From: Cochliopodium minus
Lineage: Eukaryota; Discosea; Himatismenida; Cochliopodiidae
Assembly: GCA_024220525.1 (NCBI GenBank)
Contig: JAMYWO010000331.1
Location: 9,713-31,213 of the forward strand
Reading direction: 5' to 3'
DNA length: 21,501 bases
In this document: one piece after another, positions 10,094-19,201 of the stretch
Numbering within the stretch: position 1 is the first letter of the stretch
Layout: each line of letters opens with the position of its first letter
Notes under the pieces: generated by a model
What the model was told of the DNA's origin: nothing
Database searches by the model: none
What the model saw: the letters and a program-made list of their open reading frames with translations, nothing else
Made by a program: the position numbers and the translations under genes

Positions 10094-12985
10094 ATGGTAT
10101 TTCTTCTTTCCTCTTTTATCAATTTAATCAATTAATATACCCTAGAAATCCACTGAGGAATCAATCTTAACAAATAAAAAAAAAAATTCAAAAAACGTTG
10201 ATATTCACTTAAAAACAAGAAATGAAAAGCTAATAGAGAAAGGATATGTGCCTAATATAACTACTGCTCCAAATTCAAAAGTAAAACCAAAGAAAAAATC
10301 TTGGTTTAGAAAATCTAAGAAAACAGAAGAAGAAAAAGGTATAAATTATTAATTTACAAACAACATTAACTATAAATTACTTAATTATCCAAAATCTTCG
10401 AATATATCACTCATAAATACAAATCCTATTCATACATTTTTATCCATTCATCCTTATTATTCAAATGGAAATTTATTCATTAATGATGGATTTAAAATTA
10501 TCCCTATCCATGCAAATAAAACTGAAAATTTTAATTTATATCTCCTCATTTGAATTTTTTAACGTTGATTTTTTTTTTCTAACGATAATTTTTTTGATTA
10601 CTCTCCAGAAATCAAATTGCCAGCTCAAATTGGTGTAAGTTTGGATGAATTGTATAACAGAACCAGATCTATACCTGAAATAATCATTGAATGTATTTAT
10701 AATGCTAAGAATAATTTGGAAACAGAGGGTTTGTTTAGGGTCCCTGGAGATACTCAAAAAATGAAGGATATAGAAAAACAATTGCAACTAGGTAAAAGAT
10801 AAATTAGCCATTATTTGAATCAAAATTGATAATTGGTTTCAATATTCTGTCCTTTATGTTTCATTTGAATATTTTCCTGATTATATTCAAAAATAGGAGT
10901 TATATCTTTGTTATTTATTTTTATTCAGTTATAAAATCAAATTATGCCCATTATATTGATTTCATTGAATTTAATACCTCTCCTATCGAATATTGATCCG
11001 AGGTATTCCTTTTATACTCATTTATCATCGGGATATCCTGATATGAAACTATGATAATAAATTATAAGGGGGAATAGGAAATAGTATCAGAAATATTATC
11101 TTTCAAAAAAAAATTATTAAAAACCAAACTTTTTTTCCCCTCAAAATATATTTAAAATAAAATCATTTTTATTATTTATTATTTTTTTATATTATTTTAT
11201 TATTTTTAAATCATTTTTTCTTTAAATCATTTTTTTCTTATTAACTCCACAAATCAAAAAAAAAAAAAGGTACTTTCACCAAGCTGGACGAAAGTGTGGG
11301 CCAACACACATCAGCGAGTCTCTTGAAACACTTCTTCCGCGAGCTCCCCGACCCCCTCTTCACCTTCGCCAACAACCACGCCTTCACCGACACAATCAAG
11401 CTCTCCAACGAAGAGTTCTCCAAAGAAAACATCAAACTGATCAACACACTCTCCTTCGCGCACCGTCTCGTCATCATCACCATCCTCCCCTTCCTCAAGG
11501 AGATCTCCTCCTTCTCCTCGAAGAACCTGATGAACGAGGGCAACCTGGGAATCGTTTTCGGCCCCACTTTGATGAAGTCTCCTGAGGAGGTCAATGGTCA
11601 GGTTGATATGACCAACAAGAGGGCTTCTTTCATTGAGTCTTTGATCATCAACGCCGACAAAATCTTGCCTCATATCAACACTGTACATCTTTCTTTTTTT
11701 TTTTTTTTATAACATCTGTTTTGTTTTTATTTTATTTTTATTTTTCTCAATTTTTTTTATTTAACGTATTTTTTTACTTTCATATTAAATTTATTCAATT
11801 TACCAAGTTTTTTTTTTTATAACTTGTTTTTCTTTTTCTCTTTTTTTTTTATTTAACGCATTTTTTTACGTTCATATTAAATTTATTCAATTTACTAAGT
11901 TTTTATTTTTTAAAAATTTATTTTGTTTTCAAAATTTTTTTATTTTTTGTGTTTTTTATATTTTCTTTTAAAAATTTATTTTTATTTTATTTTTATTTTT
12001 TTAATTTCCATTTACACATTTTTTTTTTTTTTGAATTTTTATTAGATTTTTATTTTTTTATTTTATTTTTAAAAATTTGTAGCAAGATCCAAATAATTTA
12101 AATAATTCAAACAATAAAAATAATTCGCCAGTTCTACAACATCTCCTCCTTTTCACACAGTTCTTTTAATCCTCCTAAAAAGATCTTCTGGAGATCGTGT
12201 TAATCCACCTCTAAAAGATCATCCAAAAAAATAATTCAAAATTTTAATTATTTTTATTTATTTTCGAATATTTTTAATATTTTTAATATTTTTAATATTT
12301 TTATTTTAAATATTTTAAATATATTTTTATTTTTTCATTTTAATTCTAGGTAGAGAACTGAACCAAACCCTCCTATGAAAAAGACTCTCCTCCTATCAAC
12401 TCTTTGCCTCCTCCATCCATCGACTACAACCAATCTCTTAATAATACCATACCTCAGCCCATAAATAATAATGTGTAATTTGTTTTTTATTTTTTACTTT
12501 AAATTCATTAATTTTTTTTTTTTTAAATAATGTAATTTCTTTTAAATTTTTTAATTAATTATTTTTTTTATTTTTATTTTATTTTTATTTTATTTTATTT
12601 TTATTTTTATTTTTTTATTTTTTTATTTTTTTATTTTTTATTTTTTTTATTTTAAATATTTTTTGAACTTTTATTTTTAAAAAATTAAGTAATGTGTAAT
12701 TCATTTCTTTATTATTTCTTTTGAATTTAGTTATTTTTAGTTTTAATTTCTTTTTTAATTTTTTTTTTAATTTTAAGACCTCAAGAACAACCAAATAACA
12801 GCCAAGTAAGCTACATCAACGCTGTAGTCCTTTATAATTACCAAGGAGATATACAAAAAGGACAAATCGACTTGTTACAAAACGCTCAAGTTTTAATTCA
12901 CTCTAAATATTCTGGTGGTTGGGGTTATGGTTTTTCTAATGGGAAGGGCGGTTATTTCCCTTTGTCTTATGTCAGGGAGTTTTAA
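10094..12985 (+). CDS. RhoGAP-linker-SH3 protein
   Basis: GTPase-activating protein for Rho/Rac-type GTPases with a C-terminal SH3 domain for proline-rich partners. Predicted exons: 10094-10096 (ATG only), 10146-10338, 10609-10791, 11270-11682, then linker exons starting 12083 and 12350-12474, and 12778-12985 ending TAA. A basic N-terminus (PKKKSWFRKSKK) precedes the RhoGAP domain (residues about 66-263): IPEIIIECI, EGLFRVPG with the arginine finger, ASLLKHFFRELPDPLF and NLGIVFGPTLM. All key features are present. The linker is Asn/Pro/Ser-rich (SPPINSLPPPSIDYNQ). The SH3 domain runs AVVLYNYQGD, GGWGYGFSNGKGGYFPLSYV; the second Trp of the usual WW pair is Gly. The fourth exon is GC-rich, unlike the rest. 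The linker (12083-12361) cannot be read in one frame: it meets TAA at 12167 and TGA at 12359. It may contain indels or missed introns. The start exon is the least certain part. Confidence 0.85.
10973..11007. repeat. Small hairpin in RhoGAP intron 3
   Basis: AATACCTC at 10973-10980 is the exact inverse complement of GAGGTATT at 11000-11007, with a 19-base loop. It lies in a 478-bp intron whose middle is less homopolymeric than other introns here. No function is claimed. Confidence 0.4.
11270..11600 (+). other. GC-rich block inside the RhoGAP exon
   Basis: By direct count 11341-11400 is 36/60 GC and 11461-11520 is 34/60, while the preceding exon's 10681-10740 is 17/60. Codons end mostly in C (CTC, ACC, TTC, AAC, ATC). 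From about 11600 T-ending codons return within the same exon. The protein stays a normal RhoGAP. Confidence 0.9.
11759..11902. repeat. Tandem duplication in RhoGAP intron 4
   Basis: The 52-bp segment 11759-11810 (ATTTAACGTATT...) is repeated at 11851-11902 (ATTTAACGCATT...) with 49 of 52 bases identical by eye, period 92 bp. The intron is otherwise T-rich. Confidence 0.85.
12530..12670. repeat. T-rich low-complexity tract (RhoGAP intron)
   Basis: Repeats of T4-8A fill most of the intron between the linker exon ending 12474 and the SH3 exon starting 12778. No other content is seen. Confidence 0.8.
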
Positions 12986-13106
12986 CTTATATACATTAAA
13001 ATTTTTTTAAAAAAAAAAAAATATTAAAAAAAACACAAAAAAACTTTTATTTTAAAAAAAAAAACTTAATAATTATTTTTTTTTGTACAAATTTTTTTAT
13101 TTTTTT

Positions 13107-14752
13107 CTATTTTTTCTTCTTGAAAGATTGATGAAAACAATCATAAACTCTGTTTGCTTTGGTTGTACCAAGACCAGGACAAACCAACAAATCTTCAATA
13201 TCAGAATTTATTAATGACTTGAGACTAGAAAAGTTGTTGGACAACCTCACAACGTCAGTTTTGTTGACAGAACGTATGGTTGTCAAACAGTCTTTCATCC
13301 TCTCGTTGAAATCTTCGCTTTTCTTCTCTTGTATGACGGTGGCAGGCTTGTTTTCGAAAAGTTTGATTGTTTCTATGTACCTGCACACTTCCAAAAGGCT
13401 CCAACCAAGCAACAAAGTACATTTGTGCTCAAAACATATTTCAGCTAGTAAGAAATAAACGAATTAAAAAATATAAATGTAAATAAAATAAAATAAAAAT
13501 AAAAAAATATTTAAAAATAAAAATAAAAATAAAAATAAAAAATAAAAATAAAAAAATAAAAATAAAAAAATACAAAATAAAAAAACCCAATTTTCTTAAA
13601 GGCGTTTCAGAATTGTCAACCATATCAACATGACAAAGCACAAAAATTTGTTTGTACTGAGTGACAGTGCTGATACGCTTCACGATGTACTCCGTATGCA
13701 AAACATGGTAAGAAAGTTCAATGTAGACACCAGAATGAGAAGAACTGAAGTGGAAGTCAGGAGACAAACCTTCCTCGTAAACAGCAGTGACGTTCTTCAA
13801 GTAGGTGAACACCTTGTTCTTTTTTTGGCGGGTGCTCACCACGAGTTTGGAGGATCCGTTGTACTTTTGCTTGATTGTTTCTGTGTTGTTTGTGTTAGTA
13901 TTTGTGTTGTTGGTAAGATTTAATGGCGGAGGATTTCTGTTTTTTGGTTTTGTTTCTTTGTTGTTTGTGTTGTTCTTTGAAAATTAAAAAAAAAAAATTT
14001 TAAAAACTAAAATGATCGAAGAAAATGAAATATTTCACAAGTTTTTCAAAAAAGTTTTTCAAAAAACAGTGAAAATAAAAATTTTTTGATTAATATCAAC
14101 ATATCTTTCATAATTATGCAAATGAAATTTTTTTAATAAAACTTTATAGAGCAAACAGTTCTAAAAACGAAGAATCGCATCGAAATTATAACAAAAATAA
14201 ATCATTTTACTTTTTTGATAAAGATATTTTATTCTGGGGCACTATGAGCTCCCCCATTAATTTTTTCTGGAAAAACATTTGATGAATTTTAAAGATAGAT
14301 TTTGATAATATTTAACATGATATTAATCCATTATTCTGAAATAGGCAGAATCTTATAAATTGAAATGTAATGATTTATCACAAATATATCAATTTTTTAT
14401 TGAAGTGATTTATCAAATTATATTTGTTGACAAAGAAATATATACTTACATTGTTTACATTTTTGATGGAATGGCTTATTTCTTTGCTATTGCTTTCTAT
14501 ATCATTCTTATAACCATCAATGACACTATGATCATTGAGGATGCTGCTATTATCCATCGAATTATTGATCTTGGGTCCATTATCTTTGCTGCTTTGATTC
14601 AATGCCCCCATCTCGCTCTCATTTTGGCTGCTTGCCTTGGTAATGGGTAGATTTACGATCTCATCATATTTCCTCTTGGAAGAAGATGTGATTATTTCAT
14701 TGATATTGATTGGAGATGAGGATGAAGTAACAAAATTCAGATCATTTTCCAT
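13107..14752 (-). CDS. ERCC1: DNA excision repair protein ERCC1/Rad10
   Basis: Non-catalytic partner of XPF in the structure-specific endonuclease that cuts 5' of lesions in nucleotide excision repair and acts in crosslink repair; nuclear. Minus-strand exons 14752-14450, 13974-13587 and 13444-13107 join in phase to 342 residues ending TAG. Exon 1 (MENDLNFVTSSSS...) is Ser/Asn-rich, disordered, and contains SSSKRKYDE. It ends at a good GTAAGT donor, and the next exon has no ATG of its own, so it is linked here with moderate confidence. Exon 2, after an Asn/Thr/Pro-rich lead, holds the central nuclease-like fold from LVVSTRQKKNKVFTYLKNV to DNSETPLRKL. Exon 3 reads AEICFEHKCTLLLGWSLLEV, RYIETIKLFENKPATVIQEK, CLTTIRSVNKTDV and the helix-hairpin-helix LLVCPGLGTTKANRVYDCFH. 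These last blocks are nearly identical to fungal and animal ERCC1. It converges with RhoGAP, 121 bp apart. Confidence 0.93.
13459..13586. repeat. A-rich low-complexity tract in ERCC1 intron 2
   Basis: Repeats of A3-7T on the plus strand, the complement of the T5A-type repeats found elsewhere. They make up almost all of the 142-bp intron. Confidence 0.8.
13975..14449. other. Probable ERCC1 intron 1, with a short GC-rich hairpin
   Basis: About 475 bp without recognisable coding content. If the MENDL exon is not part of ERCC1 this would instead be intergenic. It contains TGGGG at 14235-14239 facing CCCCA at 14252-14256, a small GC stem that stands out in very AT-rich DNA. Confidence 0.45.
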
Positions 14753-15185
14753 TTTTTTTTTTAATTTTCCATTTTCTTTTTAAATTTAATTAAAAATAAA
14801 CAAAAAAAAATTTTACAAAAACTTCCCAAACTAAAGAAAGTTTTTTAAATAAAATAGTTTAAATTTATTAGTTTTTTTTATGATAAATTTAAAGAATGAA
14901 GAATTTATTCACCTAGGATAACTTAAGAAATCTACTATTATTCATTATAATATTCTATTTACGAATGAATATTGAACTCTAATTTTAATTATTTTCTTTA
15001 AATAATTTTAATTTTTTTCTTTTAATTTTAATGTAATTCAATTTGATGAAAATTTTCTAATTTGTTAATTTCAAGGATAAATTTTAAAGTTGGAAGTGAT
15101 TATCTCTTTTTGAAAGAAATAAAGATGAATAAAGATCTCCAAAACAAAAAGTATGAAAAAATTTTTGAAAAAAAAAATAAAAAAA
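14753..15185. promoter_or_regulatory. Divergent intergenic region (ERCC1 / TIG-array gene)
   Basis: About 430 bp between divergent genes, T/A-rich. It should contain both promoters. Overlapping ORFs on either strand here lack any recognisable content. No specific element can be named. Confidence 0.4.
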
Positions 15186-18100
15186 ATGAGAAAAGAACTG
15201 GAGTTATATTCTCTGATTTTTTTCTTGATTTTAATATCATTTGGAACATGCCAAAAAGATTGCTCTAAAGATGTCAAGATAACTAATTTCGAGCCATCAA
15301 TAGCAGTGGAGGGAGAGATGATGAAGATATACGTGATAGGGATCCAAAAGGAGATGTGCTCAAAGTTCCTCATGTGCAAATTTGGGGAGGAGATCGTATC
15401 TGGAGAATTAAAGGACAATGAGAAGACGATATGGATTGAATGTAAGATTCCCAAGAAGGGAAGCGAAAGTAGAGTGGAAATCAATATATCTCAAAATTCT
15501 GGAAGGAAATGGACAAAGGATACAGGTAAATATCTATCTCATTTGAAAATATCTCAAGAGGGATTTCTTTTATTGAATAAATTTTATATTTGAAAAGTTT
15601 TTTTTGAAAAATATCTTTTTTTTTTTGTTTTTGTCAAATTAAAAAGGATAAAAAAAATGATTACTTATTTTACAAAATCAAAAAATTTTTTAAAAAGATT
15701 GAGCCACCAAATATTTTTTAAAAATATTATTTCTTAATTCAAAAGTAAAAAGGATTTAAATGATTACAAATAATATAAATCAGTTTTTAAAATAATTACA
15801 AAATTTTTTTGAATATTGAGACTTAAAATATTTTTTGAAAGTATTATTTCTTAATTCAAATATAAAGCATATTTTCTTTTTAATGATCAAATCTAACCTT
15901 CATAATTAACTAGGAGTTTTGTTTAGGTATAAGGAGGAAGAGCAAGTTAAAGAAGTCAAAGTGGAGAAAAAAAAGGAGGAATTTGTAATAGTTGTTAATG
16001 ATGTTGATCCCCAAAACATACAAAAAGATTCTGTCATAACGCTTTTTGGAAATAATCTTTGCAACTTGTTTGAGTCTTCTACTTGTGTTTTCATCAACAC
16101 TCTTGGAAAAGAGTTTAAAAGTAAAAATCACGATTGCTTGCAAGGAAAGCAAATGAAATGTAATATACCCTCTGAAATGGACGACGGTCTTTTCGAACTC
16201 AAAGTAGAATTTGCAGAAAAATCAAGTAAATTTTTTATTTTTTTTTAATTTGTTTTTAAAAAAATTTTTAATTATTTTTGGTTTTTTTTAAAATTTTTTT
16301 TTATTGTTTTTTTTTTTATTATTTTTGTTTTTATAAATAAATTTTTTAAATTATTACAAAAAGGTGAAGCCTTTTCAAACAAATTAGTAATGGGAATAAT
16401 ACCAAACATCAACAAAGTGGAGAGATCTCCATTTAACCACAAATTCGTTAAAATTGAAGGAACCAACTTTAAAAACGGAGAAAAAATGAATTGTATCTTC
16501 AAAAAAGGAAGTCAATTGTCAAACACTACTGGCATTGCTGCTTCAGAAAAACTTGGGTATTGCGTCGTTCCTGTATTGAATGATTATCAACAATTATCTG
16601 TTCTCATCACTTTTGATGACAAAGTTTATTCAATCGAACAAGATTTTTCATTAAAATATGAAACCATTGATTCTACTTTGGTGAGTTTTTTTAAAAAAAC
16701 TTTTTAATTAACACAATTTTAATTTATTTATTTTAAAATTCTTTTTAAAATTCTTTTTAAAATTCTTTTTAAAATTCTTTTTTTCAATTTTAAATTAAAT
16801 TAAATCTAAAAGGTTGAAATAGATGAAATTTTTCCTATAAAGGGACATCCAGAAACTAAAGTGACAATCACGAGAAAATTAGGAGGATTAACTTCAATGG
16901 GAGACTTACAATGCCACTTCTCCAACATTGTCATGAAAGCAGAAGCAATCAGCGACGAAAAAGCAGAGTGTATTGTTCCTTCTAGATTTCCGGGTCCTGT
17001 ATTTGTAAATCATGTTTTTGATAATAATAAAATATTTTATTTTTAAAAAAAACATATTTATTTGATTTTTTTTTTTATTTTTTTTAAAACAATACGAAAA
17101 ATTAAAAATTTTTTTTTTATTAAACAAATGTTTTTTAGCTTGAATTACATGCTCCAGAGAATGTGATGCAAAGAGAAGTACATCATTTCGTCAACAGAAA
17201 GATAACATATTTCGAAATTGAAGAGTTGGATGTCTCCGAAACAGAAATCACCAAAGTTGCAATCACCCACGTATCTCCAAAACAAGCTACTAAATTTCCA
17301 AAGAAAATAAAAGTGAAAGGTAATTTTGAAAAATTATTATATTAATATTACAAAAAAAAAAAAAAATTTATTTAACCTTAATTTTTATTTTTAAAAACTT
17401 TTATTTTTATTTTTAATCAATAAAAATTTTTGATTTTAATTTTTTACTGTTTAAATACATTAAAAATAAAAGAAAAACAAAATCAGATTTGTTATTTAAA
17501 TTTTAGTTATTTATTAATTTTAGTTAATTATGAATTTTTTTAAAAAAAAATTTAAAAAGGAGGTCCATTTGTATCTTCAATACCTTTTTGGTGCATTTTT
17601 AACAATGGAAAAATTGTGAGGGCGATTTTCAAGTCAGTTTCAGAGGTGGATTGCTTATTAAAAATCGAAAAGAAAGAAAATTGGTTGGATGAAGACAACA
17701 AACTGGGGATCACTGTTGTTTCCTTCAAAAATTCTGAAGAAATGCTCAAAAAAATTAATTTAGATAATTACAGTTGGCTTTATTTCACATTATTATCAGG
17801 TAAAAAAAAAAAAAAAAATTTTTTTTAAATAAATTTTTTTTTATTTTGATTTTTTGATTTTAAATTTTTTCTTTTAAATTTTTTTAAATATTTTTAAAAG
17901 GAACTTCTTTACCACCTATTCTTAAAGAAGTCAGCGAGCCAGTGAAAGGAAGATTTGAGGTTATTGGAGAAGGTTTCGTGAAATCAAACACTGTTGCATG
18001 TAAATTTGGGGAGTATGCTCGTGTTGATGCTGTTGTAAAAAAAAAATAATTTTTAATTTTTTTTTATTTAATCTTTAATTTTTTTTGATTTTATTTTTTC

Positions 18101-19131
18101 AAAAAATTTCAATGATTTTCATTTAAGTTATTTTTTTGAATTTTATGAATATTAATTATATTATTTTTTTGAATTTTATGTATTAATTAATATTTATTAT
18201 TTTTGATTTTTGAATATTTAAATAAAATTTAAATTTTATTTTAATTTTTTATTTTTATTTTTTTAATAAAATTATTCAATAAATTAATAAAAAAGGTAAT
18301 GTCTCCTCACAAAGTTGTGTGTGATTCACCTGTGATCAACATTATGAGAGATCCCAGCAAGAAAAGAACAAAGACATCATTCAACAAAATTTTCGTTTCG
18401 TCAGATGACGGTCTCTATTGGTCCAATGGACTAGACATTGTTGACGTTCAAAATCCAATACTAGAACCTCCAATAATAGCTGCAATATTTGAACATGTAA
18501 TGAAAAGTGGGTAAAAAAAATTTTAAATTTATTTTAAATTTTATAAATATTTTTAATTTTAAAATTTTTTTGTTTTAATTTTGAAAAATAAATTTTTTAA
18601 TTTAAATTTTTTTAATTTTTTCTAAAGATCCCCAATCAATGTGATTTTGCAAGACGATTTGAAAACCCTCATTATGATTGTATTTTTGTTGGCAAGAAGA
18701 AAACTTTGAATTTGAAAATGTTTTTTCACTCATGCCACTTCCGTTCCTCCTCGTAAATAAAAAACTAAACTAAAAAAATTTTCAATTAAAAAATTAAAAA
18801 AATTTTAAAAAGGAATGTTACGTTGCGTATTACCATCTTTGCAGTTACAAACAAAATGAGTGTAAGAATTAAAACCAGAGAAGGTAATAAAAAAAAAATT
18901 ATTTTTTTATATAATTTTATTATTTTTTTATTTTATTTTTTAAATTTATTGATTTATTTTGTTTGAAGGTGTTTGGTCACCCAACACCATTGCATTCGAT
19001 TACCAAAAGAGTGATTGATCTGGACAAAATGTTCTTCTGGATGAAAATAATTTTTACTGTTTGTGCATTGCAGTTTTCATATTTTTCTTCCAAGATCATA
19101 AGATAAAATTTAAAAAAAAGTTTTACAATTA
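15186..19131 (+). CDS. Secreted or membrane protein with tandem IPT/TIG domains
   Basis: Extracellular immunoglobulin-like (IPT/TIG) repeat protein, a fold used in adhesion and recognition receptors such as plexins and Dictyostelium Tgr proteins. A signal peptide is clear: MRKELELYSLIFFLILISFG then TCQ. Clean exons: 15186-15525, 15914-16225, 16364-16680, 16813-17004, 17139-17319, 17560-17799, 17901-18034 and 18296-18510, about 644 residues in frame. Six TIG-like units show the pattern I-P, G-x-F, C-x-F and C-x-x-P: e.g. MCKFGEE/ECKIPK, TLFGNNL/KCNIPSEMDDG, KIEGTNFKNG/YCVVPV, LQCHFSN/ECIVPSR, ACKFGE/VVCDSP. Exons at 18628-18752, 18813-18883 and 18969-19018 look like a seventh unit (FENPHYDCIFVG, LRCVLPS, VWSPNTIAFDYQ) but need several frame changes. 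After TGA at 19016 an open stretch encodes a hydrophobic segment (FYCLCIAVFIFFF) that may be the membrane anchor. An alternative upstream ATG at 15153 adds 11 basic residues. Confidence 0.82.
15698..15860. repeat. Diverged tandem repeat in TIG-gene intron 1
   Basis: Segment 15698-15743 (ATTGAGCCACC...) recurs at 15815-15860 (ATTGAGACTTA...), roughly 40 of 46 bases alike, period 117 bp. A weaker third copy may start near 15590. It fills much of the 388-bp intron. Confidence 0.7.
16733..16780. repeat. Perfect 12-bp tandem repeat, four copies
   Basis: TTAAAATTCTTT is repeated four times without mismatch in TIG-gene intron 3, followed by a partial copy. Confidence 0.95.
18128..18196. repeat. Short tandem duplication in TIG-gene intron 7
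   Basis: TTTTTTTGAATTTTATG followed by TATTAATTA-like sequence occurs twice, about 34 bp apart, inside the intron before the exon at 18296. Confidence 0.75.
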
Positions 19132-19201
19132 AAAAAATTATTTATTTTTGTTCAAAAAAAAAAAAAAAATTTCTCTTAACAATTTTTCAAACTTTATTTT
19201 T

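Noticed and set aside
11241-11688. Two long antisense ORFs opposite the RhoGAP exon
   Set aside because: They arise because the GC-rich exon lacks antisense stops; the plus strand encodes a canonical RhoGAP domain.
2403-12985. RhoGEF, Rab-like and RhoGAP genes as a functional GTPase cluster
   Set aside because: These families are very abundant in amoeboid protists and the genes lie on different strands with unrelated genes between; proximity alone is weak evidence.
13107-13458. Plus-strand ORF opposite ERCC1 exon 3
   Set aside because: Shadow of the very conserved ERCC1 helix-hairpin-helix exon on the minus strand.
14360-14650. Plus-strand 96-codon hydrophobic ORF
   Set aside because: It is antisense to the Ser/Asn-rich first exon of ERCC1, which ends at a good GTAAGT donor and joins in phase.
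12359-19018. Reassigned UGA codon or programmed frameshifting as an explanation for TGA at 12359 and 19016
   Set aside because: The Rab-like gene ends well at TGA and other genes show no internal TGA. The breaks cluster near homopolymers in two places, which fits indels better.
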